Source: Ignavibacteriota bacterium (GTDB lineage Bacteria; Bacteroidota; Ignavibacteria; Tepidaquicellales; Tepidaquicellaceae). From it: 21,854 bases of DNA. Where the stretch lies: NCBI GenBank assembly GCA_003158365.1, contig PMIW01000210.1, forward strand, positions 7,995 to 29,848, read 5' to 3'. Shown piece by piece: positions 8,264 to 16,130 of this stretch. The notes beneath the pieces are model-generated. The model saw nothing but the letters and a program-made list of their open reading frames with translations, ran no database searches and was not told the DNA's origin. The stretch's first letter is position 1, and each line of letters begins with the position of its first letter. A program made the position numbers and the translations under genes.

Positions 8264-9420
8264 AAATCGGCGGTTACAAAATAGACATATGGATTCTGAT
8301 CCCGGTACTTCTGCTGCTGATATTCAGCATTGGCCTGGTATACAGCGCCAGTTCGGATTATTCGATTTCGAAGTTCAAGGATGCGAACTATATGTTCAAG
8401 CTTCACCTGATAAAAGTACTGATGGCTCTTGTCTTGATTTTTATATTTGCAAAAATAGATTATAAGTATTATCAGAAATACAGCAAGTGGCTGATTTTGA
8501 TGTCCTTATTTTTTCTGGTACTTGTATTTATAATAGGCGTTTCCATTAAAAATGTAAACAGGTGGATAAACCTGGGACCCGTGAGTTTTCAGCCGTCTGA
8601 CCTTGCAAAATATACATTGATACTTTTTGTCGCAAATTTACTTGTGAAGCAAAGAAATAAAATAACCGATTTATATAAAGGATATTTGCCGGTAATATTA
8701 TCAATACTGACTGTCTGCATACTTGTTGCAGCGCAGCCGAATTTCTCGACATCGCTTATTATATTTGGTTCTTCAATGCTCCTTTTACTTATATCAAAGG
8801 TGAAGTTCAAACATATTCTGATAACAGGAATTTCTTTGTTGCCTTTTGCTGTAATTTTTATTCTGACGAAATCATATATAAGAAACAGGATTGAAAATTA
8901 CGCAGACTTTACGTCGAGCGGAACAGCACAGCACCAGTTGAATCAGGCCATAATAGGTCTCGGCAACGGCGGGATATTCGGAGTCGGCGGAGGAAATTCA
9001 CTTCAGAAGCAATTCTTCCTTCCCGAAGCTCACGGTGATTTTATTTTTTCAATAATCGGTGAAGAATACGGACTGCTTGGTACACTTGCAGTGATATTTC
9101 TTTTCGCACTGCTTCTGATTAGAGGTTACAAAGTCGCTAAGAAAATTCCGGATGAATACGGAAAATACGTTGCGTTCGGAATAACAACTGTAATAACGGC
9201 TTATGCAGTCGTGAATATGTCGGTAGCCTGCGGAATAATTCCGACGACAGGCGTGCCGATACCTTTTATAAGTTACGGAGGAACAGCTTTAATATTTAAT
9301 TCGATAGCAGTCGGGATATTGCTGAATATATCTTCTTACAGGAACGAATCTCCGGAAGCATTCAGCGATAATTCAAATTTGAACGGTATGTTGAGCGAAT
9401 CAAATTTAAAAAACGTATGA
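8260..9420 (+). CDS. ftsW: SEDS peptidoglycan glycosyltransferase FtsW
   Basis: Septal lipid II polymerase of the SEDS family, acting with FtsI. The 386-residue product has about ten membrane helices. Diagnostic motifs are NRWINLGPVSFQPSDLAK, LPEAHGDFIFSIIGEEYG containing the putative catalytic aspartate D260 (counterpart of E. coli FtsW Asp297), and PTTGVPIPFISYGG (residues 328-341). FtsW is preferred over RodA because of its position in the dcw cluster between murD and murG. Both junctions are four-base overlaps, with murD upstream and murG downstream. The last about 25 residues are polar and serine/asparagine-rich, a probable cytoplasmic tail. Confidence 0.95.
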   Translation: MKIGGYKIDIWILIPVLLLLIFSIGLVYSASSDYSISKFKDANYMFKLHLIKVLMALVLIFIFAKIDYKYYQKYSKWLILMSLFFLVLVFIIGVSIKNVNRWINLGPVSFQPSDLAKYTLILFVANLLVKQRNKITDLYKGYLPVILSILTVCILVAAQPNFSTSLIIFGSSMLLLLISKVKFKHILITGISLLPFAVIFILTKSYIRNRIENYADFTSSGTAQHQLNQAIIGLGNGGIFGVGGGNSLQKQFFLPEAHGDFIFSIIGEEYGLLGTLAVIFLFALLLIRGYKVAKKIPDEYGKYVAFGITTVITAYAVVNMSVACGIIPTTGVPIPFISYGGTALIFNSIAVGILLNISSYRNESPEAFSDNSNLNGMLSESNLKNV

Positions 9421-10505
9421 AGATAATATTCACAGGCGGGGGAACAGGCGGTCATATATTTCCTGCAATTGCTGTAGCGGATGAATTGAAGAAGACATAC
9501 AAAGACATAAATATATTGTTCGTCGGGGCGAAAGGAAGAATTGAAGAAAAAATTGTACCAGCAAATAATTATGAATTAAAAACTATAAATATAGAGGGGT
9601 TTAATAAAAGAAATGTAATCGGAAACATTAAACTTCCCGCTAAAATACTAAAGGCACTGAAAAACTGTAAAGAAATATTGAAAGATTTTAAACCCGATGT
9701 GGTTATAGGTACGGGCGGATTTGCCAGCGCGCCGATGGTTTACTCGGCAATTAAAATGAAAATTCCTTCGCTGATTCAGGAAGGCAATTCATACCCGGGA
9801 AAAGTCACGAAGTTTCTTGCAGGAAAAGCAAATATGGTAGTTGTCAGTTTTGAGGAAACAAAAAATTATCTGAAAAGAAAAGATAATGTATATAAAATAT
9901 CTTATCCCGTGAGAAATTCTTTGTCAAAAGTTGATAAGATAGGAGCGTTAAATTCTTTCGGACTGAATAACGGAAACAGGACGTTGTTTGCATTCGGCGG
10001 AAGTCAGGGAGCAAAAGGTATTAACGATGTATTAAAAAATAAGATTAAGGCATTATATGATGAGAATATTAATCTGATATGGCAGACAGGTAAATCGAAT
10101 TATGATGAAATAAAGGAAATGTGCAGGCCTTATGAAGATAAAGTTAAAGTGTTTGAATTTATCGATAATATGAAATATGCTTATTCTGCATCTGACCTTG
10201 TTATCTGCCGTTCGGGTATGAGCAGTATAATGGAATTGTCTTTTTTGAAAATGCCTGCAATCCTTGTACCGTTCCCGCTTTCAGCGGATAATCACCAGGA
10301 AAAAAATGCTAGGACACTTGAAAATAACAAGGCATGCATATTAATCCTGCAGAAAGATCTTGAAGCAAAATTAATAAGCGTTATTACCAATACAATATTT
10401 AATAATGAATCTTTGAAAACGCTTGGTGAAAATATATGTAAATTTTCTGATCCGGATTCAGCAAAGAAAATTGCGAATTTAATTTATCAATTAACTTTAA
10501 ATTAA
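9417..10505 (+). CDS. murG: UDP-GlcNAc:lipid I N-acetylglucosamine transferase MurG (lipid II synthase)
   Basis: Peripheral GT-B enzyme on the inner face of the membrane that adds GlcNAc to lipid I, giving lipid II. It has the N-terminal glycine loop TGGGTGGH (His13), GTGGFASAP, FGGSQGAKGIND, and the C-terminal nucleotide-sugar site RSGMSSIMEL (Glu273) with PFPLSADNHQEKNAR. Length 362 is typical. The usual HEQN motif appears as QEGNSYPG: the Asn is kept, but the His and Gln are replaced. The ATG overlaps the ftsW stop (ATGA). Six bases separate its stop from the following small membrane protein. Confidence 0.96.
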   Translation: MKIIFTGGGTGGHIFPAIAVADELKKTYKDINILFVGAKGRIEEKIVPANNYELKTINIEGFNKRNVIGNIKLPAKILKALKNCKEILKDFKPDVVIGTGGFASAPMVYSAIKMKIPSLIQEGNSYPGKVTKFLAGKANMVVVSFEETKNYLKRKDNVYKISYPVRNSLSKVDKIGALNSFGLNNGNRTLFAFGGSQGAKGINDVLKNKIKALYDENINLIWQTGKSNYDEIKEMCRPYEDKVKVFEFIDNMKYAYSASDLVICRSGMSSIMELSFLKMPAILVPFPLSADNHQEKNARTLENNKACILILQKDLEAKLISVITNTIFNNESLKTLGENICKFSDPDSAKKIANLIYQLTLN

Positions 10506-10511
10506 AAAATT

Positions 10512-10988
10512 ATGGACGGAAGAACATATAAGTATAAGCTGGATTTCTATTACAAGTCCGTGATAGTTTATATGTCGTTTCTGATAATTTATGTGATAAT
10601 AAACGGAGAATTTTTTGCAAAGGAGTTTTCTGATTTATATAAAGACCCGATTATTTATATAAGTATGCTATTTATTCTTTTGACCCTTTTTGTCCTTCTG
10701 AAAAATACAATCAGGGCGAAAGAAATAATTTTTGAAGATGATAAATTCATTATTAAAAACAGGTTCGGGCAGAGGGAAATATTATTTTCGGAAATATTGC
10801 TGATAAGATTTTCCAGGGAAAAAAGATATGGAAGCAACAGGAAAGGAAATGTAAGAAGAGTAAGGATGAGACTGACCGATAGGAAAAGATATTTGAGAAT
10901 TCGTCTTAGCGAGTTCTGGGATGAAAAGAAATTAATACAGGAATTTAATAATGTAGCAAAACTGATTTCCACGAGAACAAATGACTGA
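10512..10988 (+). CDS. Unrecognised two-TM membrane protein with PH-like cytoplasmic part, embedded in the dcw operon
   Basis: The 158-residue product does not match a dcw family I know. It has two hydrophobic stretches (about residues 15-32 and 44-62) separated by a short charged loop, then a roughly 90-residue very basic soluble part with alternating beta-like strands: EIIFEDDKFIIKNRFG, REILFSEILLIRFSRE and RVRMRLTDRKRYLRIRLSEF, followed by a probable helix. Two TM helices followed by short strands and a final helix is the layout of bacterial PH-like (bPH) membrane proteins; this is a resemblance, not a proven match. It starts six bases after murG and its stop overlaps the murC start by eight bases, so it is expressed with the operon. 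A role in divisome or lipid-linked precursor work is guilt by association only. Confidence 0.8.
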   Translation: MDGRTYKYKLDFYYKSVIVYMSFLIIYVIINGEFFAKEFSDLYKDPIIYISMLFILLTLFVLLKNTIRAKEIIFEDDKFIIKNRFGQREILFSEILLIRFSREKRYGSNRKGNVRRVRMRLTDRKRYLRIRLSEFWDEKKLIQEFNNVAKLISTRTND

Positions 10989-12372
10989 TGATAAAATAAA
11001 AATATTGGAAGGTGTAAAAAAAATCCACTTCATAGGAATCGGCGGAGTCGGTATGAGCGGTCTTGCGGAATATCTGATAAAAAACGGATATGAAGTTTCG
11101 GGAAGCGATTCGACATTGAGTGAACTTACAGAAAGGCTTGCTGGATTCGGAGTTAAGATATTTGAAGGACATAACGATAACAATCTTTCAAATGATACAG
11201 GTCTTGTTGTTTACTCGGCTGCAATAAAAGAAGAGAATCCCGAACTGGCTAAAGCAAGAAAATTAAATATTACTGCAATTAAACGTGCAAAAATGCTCGG
11301 GGAAATAGTGAACGGTAAATTCCTGATTGCAGTAAGCGGGACACACGGCAAAACCAGCACCACAGCTATGATTGCAAAGATTATGATTGACTGTGACTTT
11401 GACCCCACGGTATTTGTGGGAGGTACAATTGATTTCCTCGAAGACGGTAATTCAAGAATCGGTAAGAGTAAGTATGCAGTTGTAGAAGCAGATGAATATG
11501 ACAGAAGCTTTCTTACTTTGAAACCCGATATTGCAATAATAACGAACATAGATTTGGACCATACGGATATTTATAAAAATCTGGACGATTTAAAAAATAC
11601 TTTCGGTGAATTCCTGAAAAACGGGAAGGAAAATCTGAAAGTAATCGGATTCGGTGACGACAGGAATATAATTGATGTAATGAATTTAATTCAAAATAAA
11701 AATTGCTATACCTACGGATTTAACAAAGAAAATAGTTATTTAATCAACGAATCATTTTTAAAAGAGTCAAATATAATTTTTAAAATTAGAGAAAGAATTG
11801 TTGAATTGAGCGTCTCCGGAAAACATAATGTATTAAATGCGTCAGCGGCCTTTATCACCGGGGAACTGCTGGGTCTAAACAGAGAATGTGTCGTGAGAAA
11901 TCTGAAAAGTTATTATGGTGTTAAAAGACGCCTTGAACTGAAATACAATAAAGAAATAAAAGTGTATGATGATTATGCGCACCATCCGACTGAAATTGAA
12001 TATTCTTTCAATGCAATAAAAGAAGTCTCAAAGTCAAGAATTATAACGGTGTTTCAGCCGCATACTTATACAAGAACGCGTGATTTTTTCGAAAGTTTTG
12101 CAAATGCTTTGCAATATAATGATGTAACAATATTGACAGACTTATACCCTGCAAGGGAATCAGCAATTGAAGGTGTTAGCTCGAAACTGATTTATGACAA
12201 ACTTATGCTTATAAGTAAAAATGTAACCTATTATGTGCCGAAATTTAATGATGTGTTGAAAAGGCTTGGTGAAGTGGTAAAAGAAAACGACACGATTATA
12301 TTCCAGGGTGCGGGGGATATAACAAATTTATGCAGTATGTTCGTTAAAAAATTAAGCGAACTGAAAAATTGA
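10981..12372 (+). CDS. murC: UDP-MurNAc:L-alanine ligase MurC
   Basis: First Mur ligase, joining L-Ala to UDP-MurNAc in the cytoplasm. The N-terminal domain has HFIGIGGVGMSGLAEYL and SGSD; the ATPase domain has SGTHGKTSTT (P-loop residues 120-128; THGKT is specific to MurC and Mpl) and EADEYDRSFL; DLDHTDIY follows. The C-terminal domain has DDYAHHPTE (residues 330-338) and FQPHTYTRTRDF. Length 463 is normal, so it is not a MurC-Ddl or MurC-MurB fusion. It overlaps the upstream membrane protein by eight bases and ftsQ by four. murB and ddl do not follow it, unlike in proteobacterial clusters. Confidence 0.97.
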   Translation: MTDDKIKILEGVKKIHFIGIGGVGMSGLAEYLIKNGYEVSGSDSTLSELTERLAGFGVKIFEGHNDNNLSNDTGLVVYSAAIKEENPELAKARKLNITAIKRAKMLGEIVNGKFLIAVSGTHGKTSTTAMIAKIMIDCDFDPTVFVGGTIDFLEDGNSRIGKSKYAVVEADEYDRSFLTLKPDIAIITNIDLDHTDIYKNLDDLKNTFGEFLKNGKENLKVIGFGDDRNIIDVMNLIQNKNCYTYGFNKENSYLINESFLKESNIIFKIRERIVELSVSGKHNVLNASAAFITGELLGLNRECVVRNLKSYYGVKRRLELKYNKEIKVYDDYAHHPTEIEYSFNAIKEVSKSRIITVFQPHTYTRTRDFFESFANALQYNDVTILTDLYPARESAIEGVSSKLIYDKLMLISKNVTYYVPKFNDVLKRLGEVVKENDTIIFQGAGDITNLCSMFVKKLSELKN

Positions 12373-13145
12373 GAAAAACAAAAATCATATTGGTACTCCT
12401 GATATTCGTCGTGATAATCGGCGTTGTTGTAATTTATGCGAATAGGTGGAGAACAAATGTTGTCTATGATAAAATTACAGTTAAGGGAAATTTCACTCTG
12501 ACAAGGGAAGAGATTCTGCAGGCGGCGAATATTAAACAGGACAGCACTATTAATATCGAAGAACTGAATCTCGTTTTCATTCAGGACAGGATTTCAAAAC
12601 ATCCGGAAGTAAAGAAAGTCTCTGTCAGCAAGAATCCGCCGAATGAACTCGTGATAGATGTAATTGAAAAAAGGCCTCTCGCAATAGTTAATGTGGGGAA
12701 TCAGCTGAATCTTGTCGATGAGGAATGCGAATTGTTCCCGTTTAAGAATTTCGAAAAGCTGTTTGATTTGCCTGTGATTACCGGAATCAGGCAGGTGTCA
12801 AATCAGCAGATTGATGATAAAGCATACATGAATGACCTGAGGCTTGCAGTTTTTATAACTATGAATGCTTTTAAAAAAAGCAAGTTCTTATACAACCAGA
12901 TTTCTGAAATAAATATATCGGATACAAGTAAAATCATTGTATTCACAAATGATAAGTCGGTTCCGGTATATTTACCGCGGATGGAAGATAAAAATATTTC
13001 GGACCCGAATTACCAGAAAGAAATTTTAATGAAACTTGTTGTACTGAAAAACTTTTTTGAAAAATCATTTGCTTCGCTGAAAGAGAAAAAACTGGATTAT
13101 GTTGATTTGAGATTCGATAACCAGGTGATTGTTAAAACAAACTAA
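12369..13145 (+). CDS. ftsQ: Divisome protein FtsQ/DivIB (POTRA domain)
   Basis: Bitopic protein that binds FtsL/FtsB and controls septal synthesis. A short basic N-terminus (MRKTK) is followed by one TM helix at about residues 5-24, then a POTRA domain, about residues 33-104, beginning with YDKITVKGNFTLTREEI and containing HPEVKKVSVSKNPPNELVIDVIEKRPLAIV, which is typical of FtsQ (written here as separate strands of one domain: HPEVKKVSVSKNPP then ELVIDVIEKRP). The remainder is the variable beta domain. Length 258 is normal. The start is TTG at 12369, overlapping the murC stop by four bases; it places the charged leader directly before the TM helix, and no ATG lies upstream of the helix. The call is supported by its place between murC and ftsA. 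Confidence 0.92.
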   Translation: MRKTKIILVLLIFVVIIGVVVIYANRWRTNVVYDKITVKGNFTLTREEILQAANIKQDSTINIEELNLVFIQDRISKHPEVKKVSVSKNPPNELVIDVIEKRPLAIVNVGNQLNLVDEECELFPFKNFEKLFDLPVITGIRQVSNQQIDDKAYMNDLRLAVFITMNAFKKSKFLYNQISEINISDTSKIIVFTNDKSVPVYLPRMEDKNISDPNYQKEILMKLVVLKNFFEKSFASLKEKKLDYVDLRFDNQVIVKTN

Positions 13146-13172
13146 CTTAAGAAAAATTTTAAAGACAAAATT

Positions 13173-14453
13173 ATGTCAAAAGCAAAAAAAATAGTGAGCA
13201 CTGAAAACGATGTAATAGTCGGACTCGACGTGGGTACAACCAAAATATGCGTGATTGTAGCCCGTCCAAAAGACTCTAATAACGTGGATATCATTGGTAT
13301 CGGAAAAGCCCCTTCAGACGGGCTTCACAGAGGTATCGTCGTGAATCCGAGCAAAACAATCGAATCCATTAAAGCTGCAATTGCGGATGCGGAACTTAAT
13401 TCCGGTGTAAAAATTAAATCTGCTTCTGTCGGAATTGCAGGACATCACATCAGGTGCATACAGTCTTCGAGTATCATCGGTATAAATAATACCGACAGGG
13501 TTATACAGGAAGAAGATTTGCAGAGGTTGCTCGACCAGGCAAAGCAAATCAGGATTCCCAGTGATACAAGGATTATTGATGTCGTACCGCAGGAATATAT
13601 TATTGACGGTAAAGACGGAATTTATGAAAGCCCGGTCGGGATGTTCGGAATCAGGCTGGAAGCGAAAGTCAATATTATTTCGGGATTGGTATCCTCTATT
13701 GATGACCTTACAAAATGCGTGCTGAGCTGCGATGTTGACCTGGACGACATAGTGCTTGAACCGATTGCATCCTCTTACTCGGTACTCGATGAGACCGAAA
13801 AGAAAGTCGGTGTCGCAATGCTCGACATCGGCGGGGGTACGACTGATATAGCAGTCTTTAAAAAAGGTGTCCTGAAATATACTGCCGGAATCGGAATTGC
13901 AGGAAGCCTTGTGACCAATGATATAGTTGAAGCTCTCGGTATATCGGATAAGGAAGCCGAAAGAATAAAACGTGAATTCGGTTATGCCTCAGTTTCTGAA
14001 ATTCTGAACGATGATGAAATTATAGTAGAATCGATTAAAGGAAAAATCCCAAAGAAAACAAGAAAAAGCATACTTGCGAGAATAATACAGGCGAGAATGC
14101 AGGACATATTCGAACTCTCGGCAATAGAAATTAAGAATTCACAGATACATAATGAACTTCACGCAGGCGTGGTAATCACGGGCGGCGGCTCGCTGATAAG
14201 AGGCACAAAAGAGTTAGCGGAAGAAATTCTCGGGACTGAAGTGAATCTCGGTATCCCGACAGGGTTGTCAGGCGGACTAATAAAGGAAGTCGAAAGCCCG
14301 ATATTCGCTACAGGCGTTGGATTAATCCTGCACAGGATAAAAACCATGAATGAAGCAAACCATATGACCGTGTATGATAAAAATAATACAAAGAGGAAAT
14401 TAACTCCGAAAGATTTTATAATGAAAATTAAAAGGTGGTTCGACGAACTATAA
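13173..14453 (+). CDS. ftsA: Cell division actin homologue FtsA
   Basis: Actin-fold ATPase that tethers FtsZ to the membrane. The phosphate-1 loop is GLDVGTTKICVIV (from residue 17), phosphate-2 is L217-DIGGGTTD225, and the adenosine motif is VVITGGGSLIRG. The inserted SHS2-like 1C region lies in between, with GIAGHHIRC at about residues 88-96. The C-terminus DFIMKIKRWFDEL is an amphipathic helix with the features of the membrane-targeting sequence. Length 426 is normal. It is 27 bases after ftsQ and 71 bases before ftsZ, the most separated pair in the cluster, which leaves room for ftsZ-specific control. Confidence 0.97.
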   Translation: MSKAKKIVSTENDVIVGLDVGTTKICVIVARPKDSNNVDIIGIGKAPSDGLHRGIVVNPSKTIESIKAAIADAELNSGVKIKSASVGIAGHHIRCIQSSSIIGINNTDRVIQEEDLQRLLDQAKQIRIPSDTRIIDVVPQEYIIDGKDGIYESPVGMFGIRLEAKVNIISGLVSSIDDLTKCVLSCDVDLDDIVLEPIASSYSVLDETEKKVGVAMLDIGGGTTDIAVFKKGVLKYTAGIGIAGSLVTNDIVEALGISDKEAERIKREFGYASVSEILNDDEIIVESIKGKIPKKTRKSILARIIQARMQDIFELSAIEIKNSQIHNELHAGVVITGGGSLIRGTKELAEEILGTEVNLGIPTGLSGGLIKEVESPIFATGVGLILHRIKTMNEANHMTVYDKNNTKRKLTPKDFIMKIKRWFDEL

Positions 14454-14510
14454 ATATAATTTTTAATAATAAAAGAAATAAAAATTTAAACAATAACAAC
14501 AAATAAAAAA

Positions 14511-14517
14511 GAAAGGG
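14511..14517 (+). promoter_or_regulatory. Shine-Dalgarno-like site before ftsZ
   Basis: The purine run GAAAGGG lies seven bases before the ftsZ ATG. It is the most convincing ribosome binding site in the window; most other starts here lack one. It would fit a need for higher FtsZ output than its operon partners. The upstream part of the 71-base gap is A-rich with no other clear signal. Confidence 0.45.
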
Positions 14518-14524
14518 TCAAACA

Positions 14525-15751
14525 ATGTCAATCCAATTAATTCCTGATAGCAACGACGGTGCAAAAATCAGAGTCGTAGGCGTTGGCGGCGGCGGTGGTA
14601 ATATCGTAAACTCAATGGTGAATAAAGGTATCGAAGGGGTTGAGTTTATTGCGGTAAATACGGATGCTCAGGCACTGGACATCAGCAAGGCAAATGTAAA
14701 AATCCAGATAGGAAAGAACATCACCAAAGGTCTCGGAACGGGAATGAAAGATGAAATCGGTATGAAAGCCGTGGAAGAAACACGCGACACACTCGAAAAA
14801 GCTCTCACAGGCAGTGATATGGTATTCATTACTGCAGGTATGGGTGGCGGAACAGGAACGGGCGGCGCTCCGGAAGTTGCCCACATTGCAAAAAGCCAGA
14901 ATGCTCTTGTAGTTGCAATTGTTACCAAACCTTTTGAATTCGAAGGCAGGCCCAGAATGGAAATGGCAAACCAGGGTCTCGAACGACTTAAAGAGGAAGT
15001 CGATAGTCTGATTGTTATTCCAAATCAGAAAATATTCGAACTTATCAGCGTGGATACTGATAAAAAATCTGCATTCGAGCTTGCAAACAAGGTGCTTTAT
15101 AATGCAACGAAAGGTATTTCCCAGATTATTACAAAGACCGGGGAAATCAACGTTGACTTTGCAGATGTAAGGACTATTATGAAAGATATGGGTGATGCAA
15201 TGATTGGAACCGGTATTGCCGAAGGTGAAAACAGGGCAGAGAAAGCTTCACTGGATGCACTTTCAAATCCGCTGCTAGATGATATTGATATTGCAGGCTC
15301 AAAATGCGTGCTCGTAAATATCTCCAGTAACGGCTCAATCAAGATGTCTGAAATCGGCAGAATCAACCAGATAATTCAGGAAAAAGCAGGCGAAGATGCC
15401 AAATACATACTTGGAATAGTCGATGATAAGGATATGAAAGATGAAATAATGGTAACAGTGATTGCAACAGGTTTTGCAAAAGCCGCAGAACTTGCAAAAA
15501 CCGAAGAAGCCGAAGCCCAGACAAAAAAATATGCTACTGTTATTACCGAATTACCGAAAGACCAGAAAGCATATAAAGACCTTGACGAACCGGCTTGGAA
15601 AAGGAGATACGACAAGATTAATATTAACGACGACCTTAGCGAAGAAGCGCCTAAGAAGAAAGAAAAAACTCTCGATGACCTGGGATTCGATATAAATATA
15701 GAAGAAAAATTTATGAAAACACCCGGTTTCCTGAGAAGGCAAATGGACTGA
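14525..15751 (+). CDS. ftsZ: Cell division tubulin homologue FtsZ
   Basis: GTPase forming the Z-ring. GTP-binding features are VGVGGGGGNIVNSM near residue 20 and the tubulin signature GGGTGTGG (residues 107-114). The T7 catalytic loop N209-V-D211-F-A-D214 is intact. After the globular domain (to about residue 320) comes a charged linker of about 75 residues. The C-terminal peptide KTPGFLRRQMD (398-408) corresponds to the conserved tail that binds FtsA and other partners (DIPAFLRRQ in other bacteria). Length 408 is normal. It is the last gene of the cluster; a terminator follows about 250 bases downstream. Confidence 0.98.
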   Translation: MSIQLIPDSNDGAKIRVVGVGGGGGNIVNSMVNKGIEGVEFIAVNTDAQALDISKANVKIQIGKNITKGLGTGMKDEIGMKAVEETRDTLEKALTGSDMVFITAGMGGGTGTGGAPEVAHIAKSQNALVVAIVTKPFEFEGRPRMEMANQGLERLKEEVDSLIVIPNQKIFELISVDTDKKSAFELANKVLYNATKGISQIITKTGEINVDFADVRTIMKDMGDAMIGTGIAEGENRAEKASLDALSNPLLDDIDIAGSKCVLVNISSNGSIKMSEIGRINQIIQEKAGEDAKYILGIVDDKDMKDEIMVTVIATGFAKAAELAKTEEAEAQTKKYATVITELPKDQKAYKDLDEPAWKRRYDKININDDLSEEAPKKKEKTLDDLGFDINIEEKFMKTPGFLRRQMD

Positions 15752-15754
15752 TTT

Positions 15755-15774
15755 TAATTAATAATTAATAATTA
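15755..15774. repeat. AT heptad repeat after ftsZ (inverted copy of 5732-5751)
   Basis: These 20 bases, starting four bases after the ftsZ stop, are the exact reverse complement of 5732-5751 in the murF-mraY gap. Both consist of a seven-base period of TAATTAA/TAATTAT type. Exact identity over 20 bases between two operon gaps is notable, although an A/T-only tandem repeat has low information content. Confidence 0.6.
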
Positions 15775-15862
15775 AATTAAATTGTGAAATGTGAATAGGT
15801 GTTAAAGAAGATTTTTTCTGAATTCTGAGTTCTTAAAAAAAGAATTTTTAAAAAGAAAATTG

Positions 15863-15892
15863 GTTTAATATATTAAGAGATATATATTAAAC
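15863..15892. repeat. Perfect 11-bp inverted repeat with 8-base loop
   Basis: GTTTAATATAT (15863-15873) is followed by an eight-base spacer and its exact reverse complement ATATATTAAAC (15882-15892). It is A/T-rich, so as RNA it is a weak hairpin with no T tail; as DNA it has the shape of a dimeric repressor site or cruciform. It lies in the ftsZ 3' region, not near a gene start. Confidence 0.6.
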
Positions 15893-15941
15893 GGAACTTT
15901 AAATTAAGTTTCAGAGAATAATATATAAAGGTTTCTTTACC

Positions 15942-15988
15942 ATTGCTGTTCAACCTTTCCTCTGCCGAGAGAGGTTGAATCCTGCAAT
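15942..15988 (+). repeat. Interrupted GC-richer hairpin upstream of the terminator
   Basis: An outer stem ATTGC/GCAAT (15942-15946 with 15984-15988) encloses an inner perfect 8-bp stem TTCAACCT/AGGTTGAA (15949-15956 with 15972-15979), separated by a small internal loop. An alternative inner pairing CCTCT/AGAGG (15959-15963 with 15970-15974) is also possible. The patch is clearly richer in G/C than its surroundings. It could be a structured 3' UTR, a small RNA sharing the downstream terminator, or a dispersed repeat. Confidence 0.5.
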
Positions 15989-15996
15989 CTCCCACG

Positions 15997-16024
15997 ACGG
16001 GGTCCCCCACGACCCCGTTTTTTT
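15997..16024 (+). terminator. Rho-independent terminator of the dcw operon
   Basis: A perfect 8-bp stem ACGGGGTC (15997-16004) with GACCCCGT (16011-16018), a six-base CCCCAC loop, and a run of seven T (16018-16024, sharing the last stem base). Stem G/C content and T-tract fit an intrinsic terminator reading on the + strand. It is the only such structure in the window, placed after ftsZ, so it most likely ends the dcw transcript. Confidence 0.85.
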
Positions 16025-16130
16025 ATATAGAATATTCACATGTTTTTCACCTTTTATTTTGAATCATTTCAATTTATATTAATAGATTGTTTAACTGCCT
16101 TTCTTTAAAAAACTTTGCAGTAATTTATTT

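Larger units (their letters stand above)
15752..16130. other. Structured 379-base spacer after ftsZ
   Basis: No convincing coding region is seen here. The spacer begins with an AT heptad repeat, then a very AT-rich stretch with an 11-bp inverted repeat, then a GC-richer 80-base patch (about 15941-16020) with an interrupted hairpin and the terminator. After the T-tract comes about 105 bases of AT-rich sequence that should hold the promoter of the next gene. A TTTG at 16058-16061 and a TAGATTG at 16083-16089 are about 21 bases apart, a loose approach to the Bacteroidetes-type promoter, not strong enough to call separately. Confidence 0.7.

Noticed and set aside
10981..13145. Search for murB or ddl, or a MurC fusion, between murC and ftsQ
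   Set aside because: MurC has normal length and overlaps ftsQ directly; there is no room or signature for either gene.
15462..15695. 77-codon + strand open frame inside ftsZ
   Set aside because: It is fully contained in the ftsZ linker region in another frame, and its Lys/Gln/Thr-rich product is a frame shadow of the charged linker.
15991..16013. CCCACGAC direct repeat at a 15-base spacing, considered as a possible CRISPR or iteron fragment
   Set aside because: There are only two copies, and they arise from the terminator stem-loop and its flank; no array is present.
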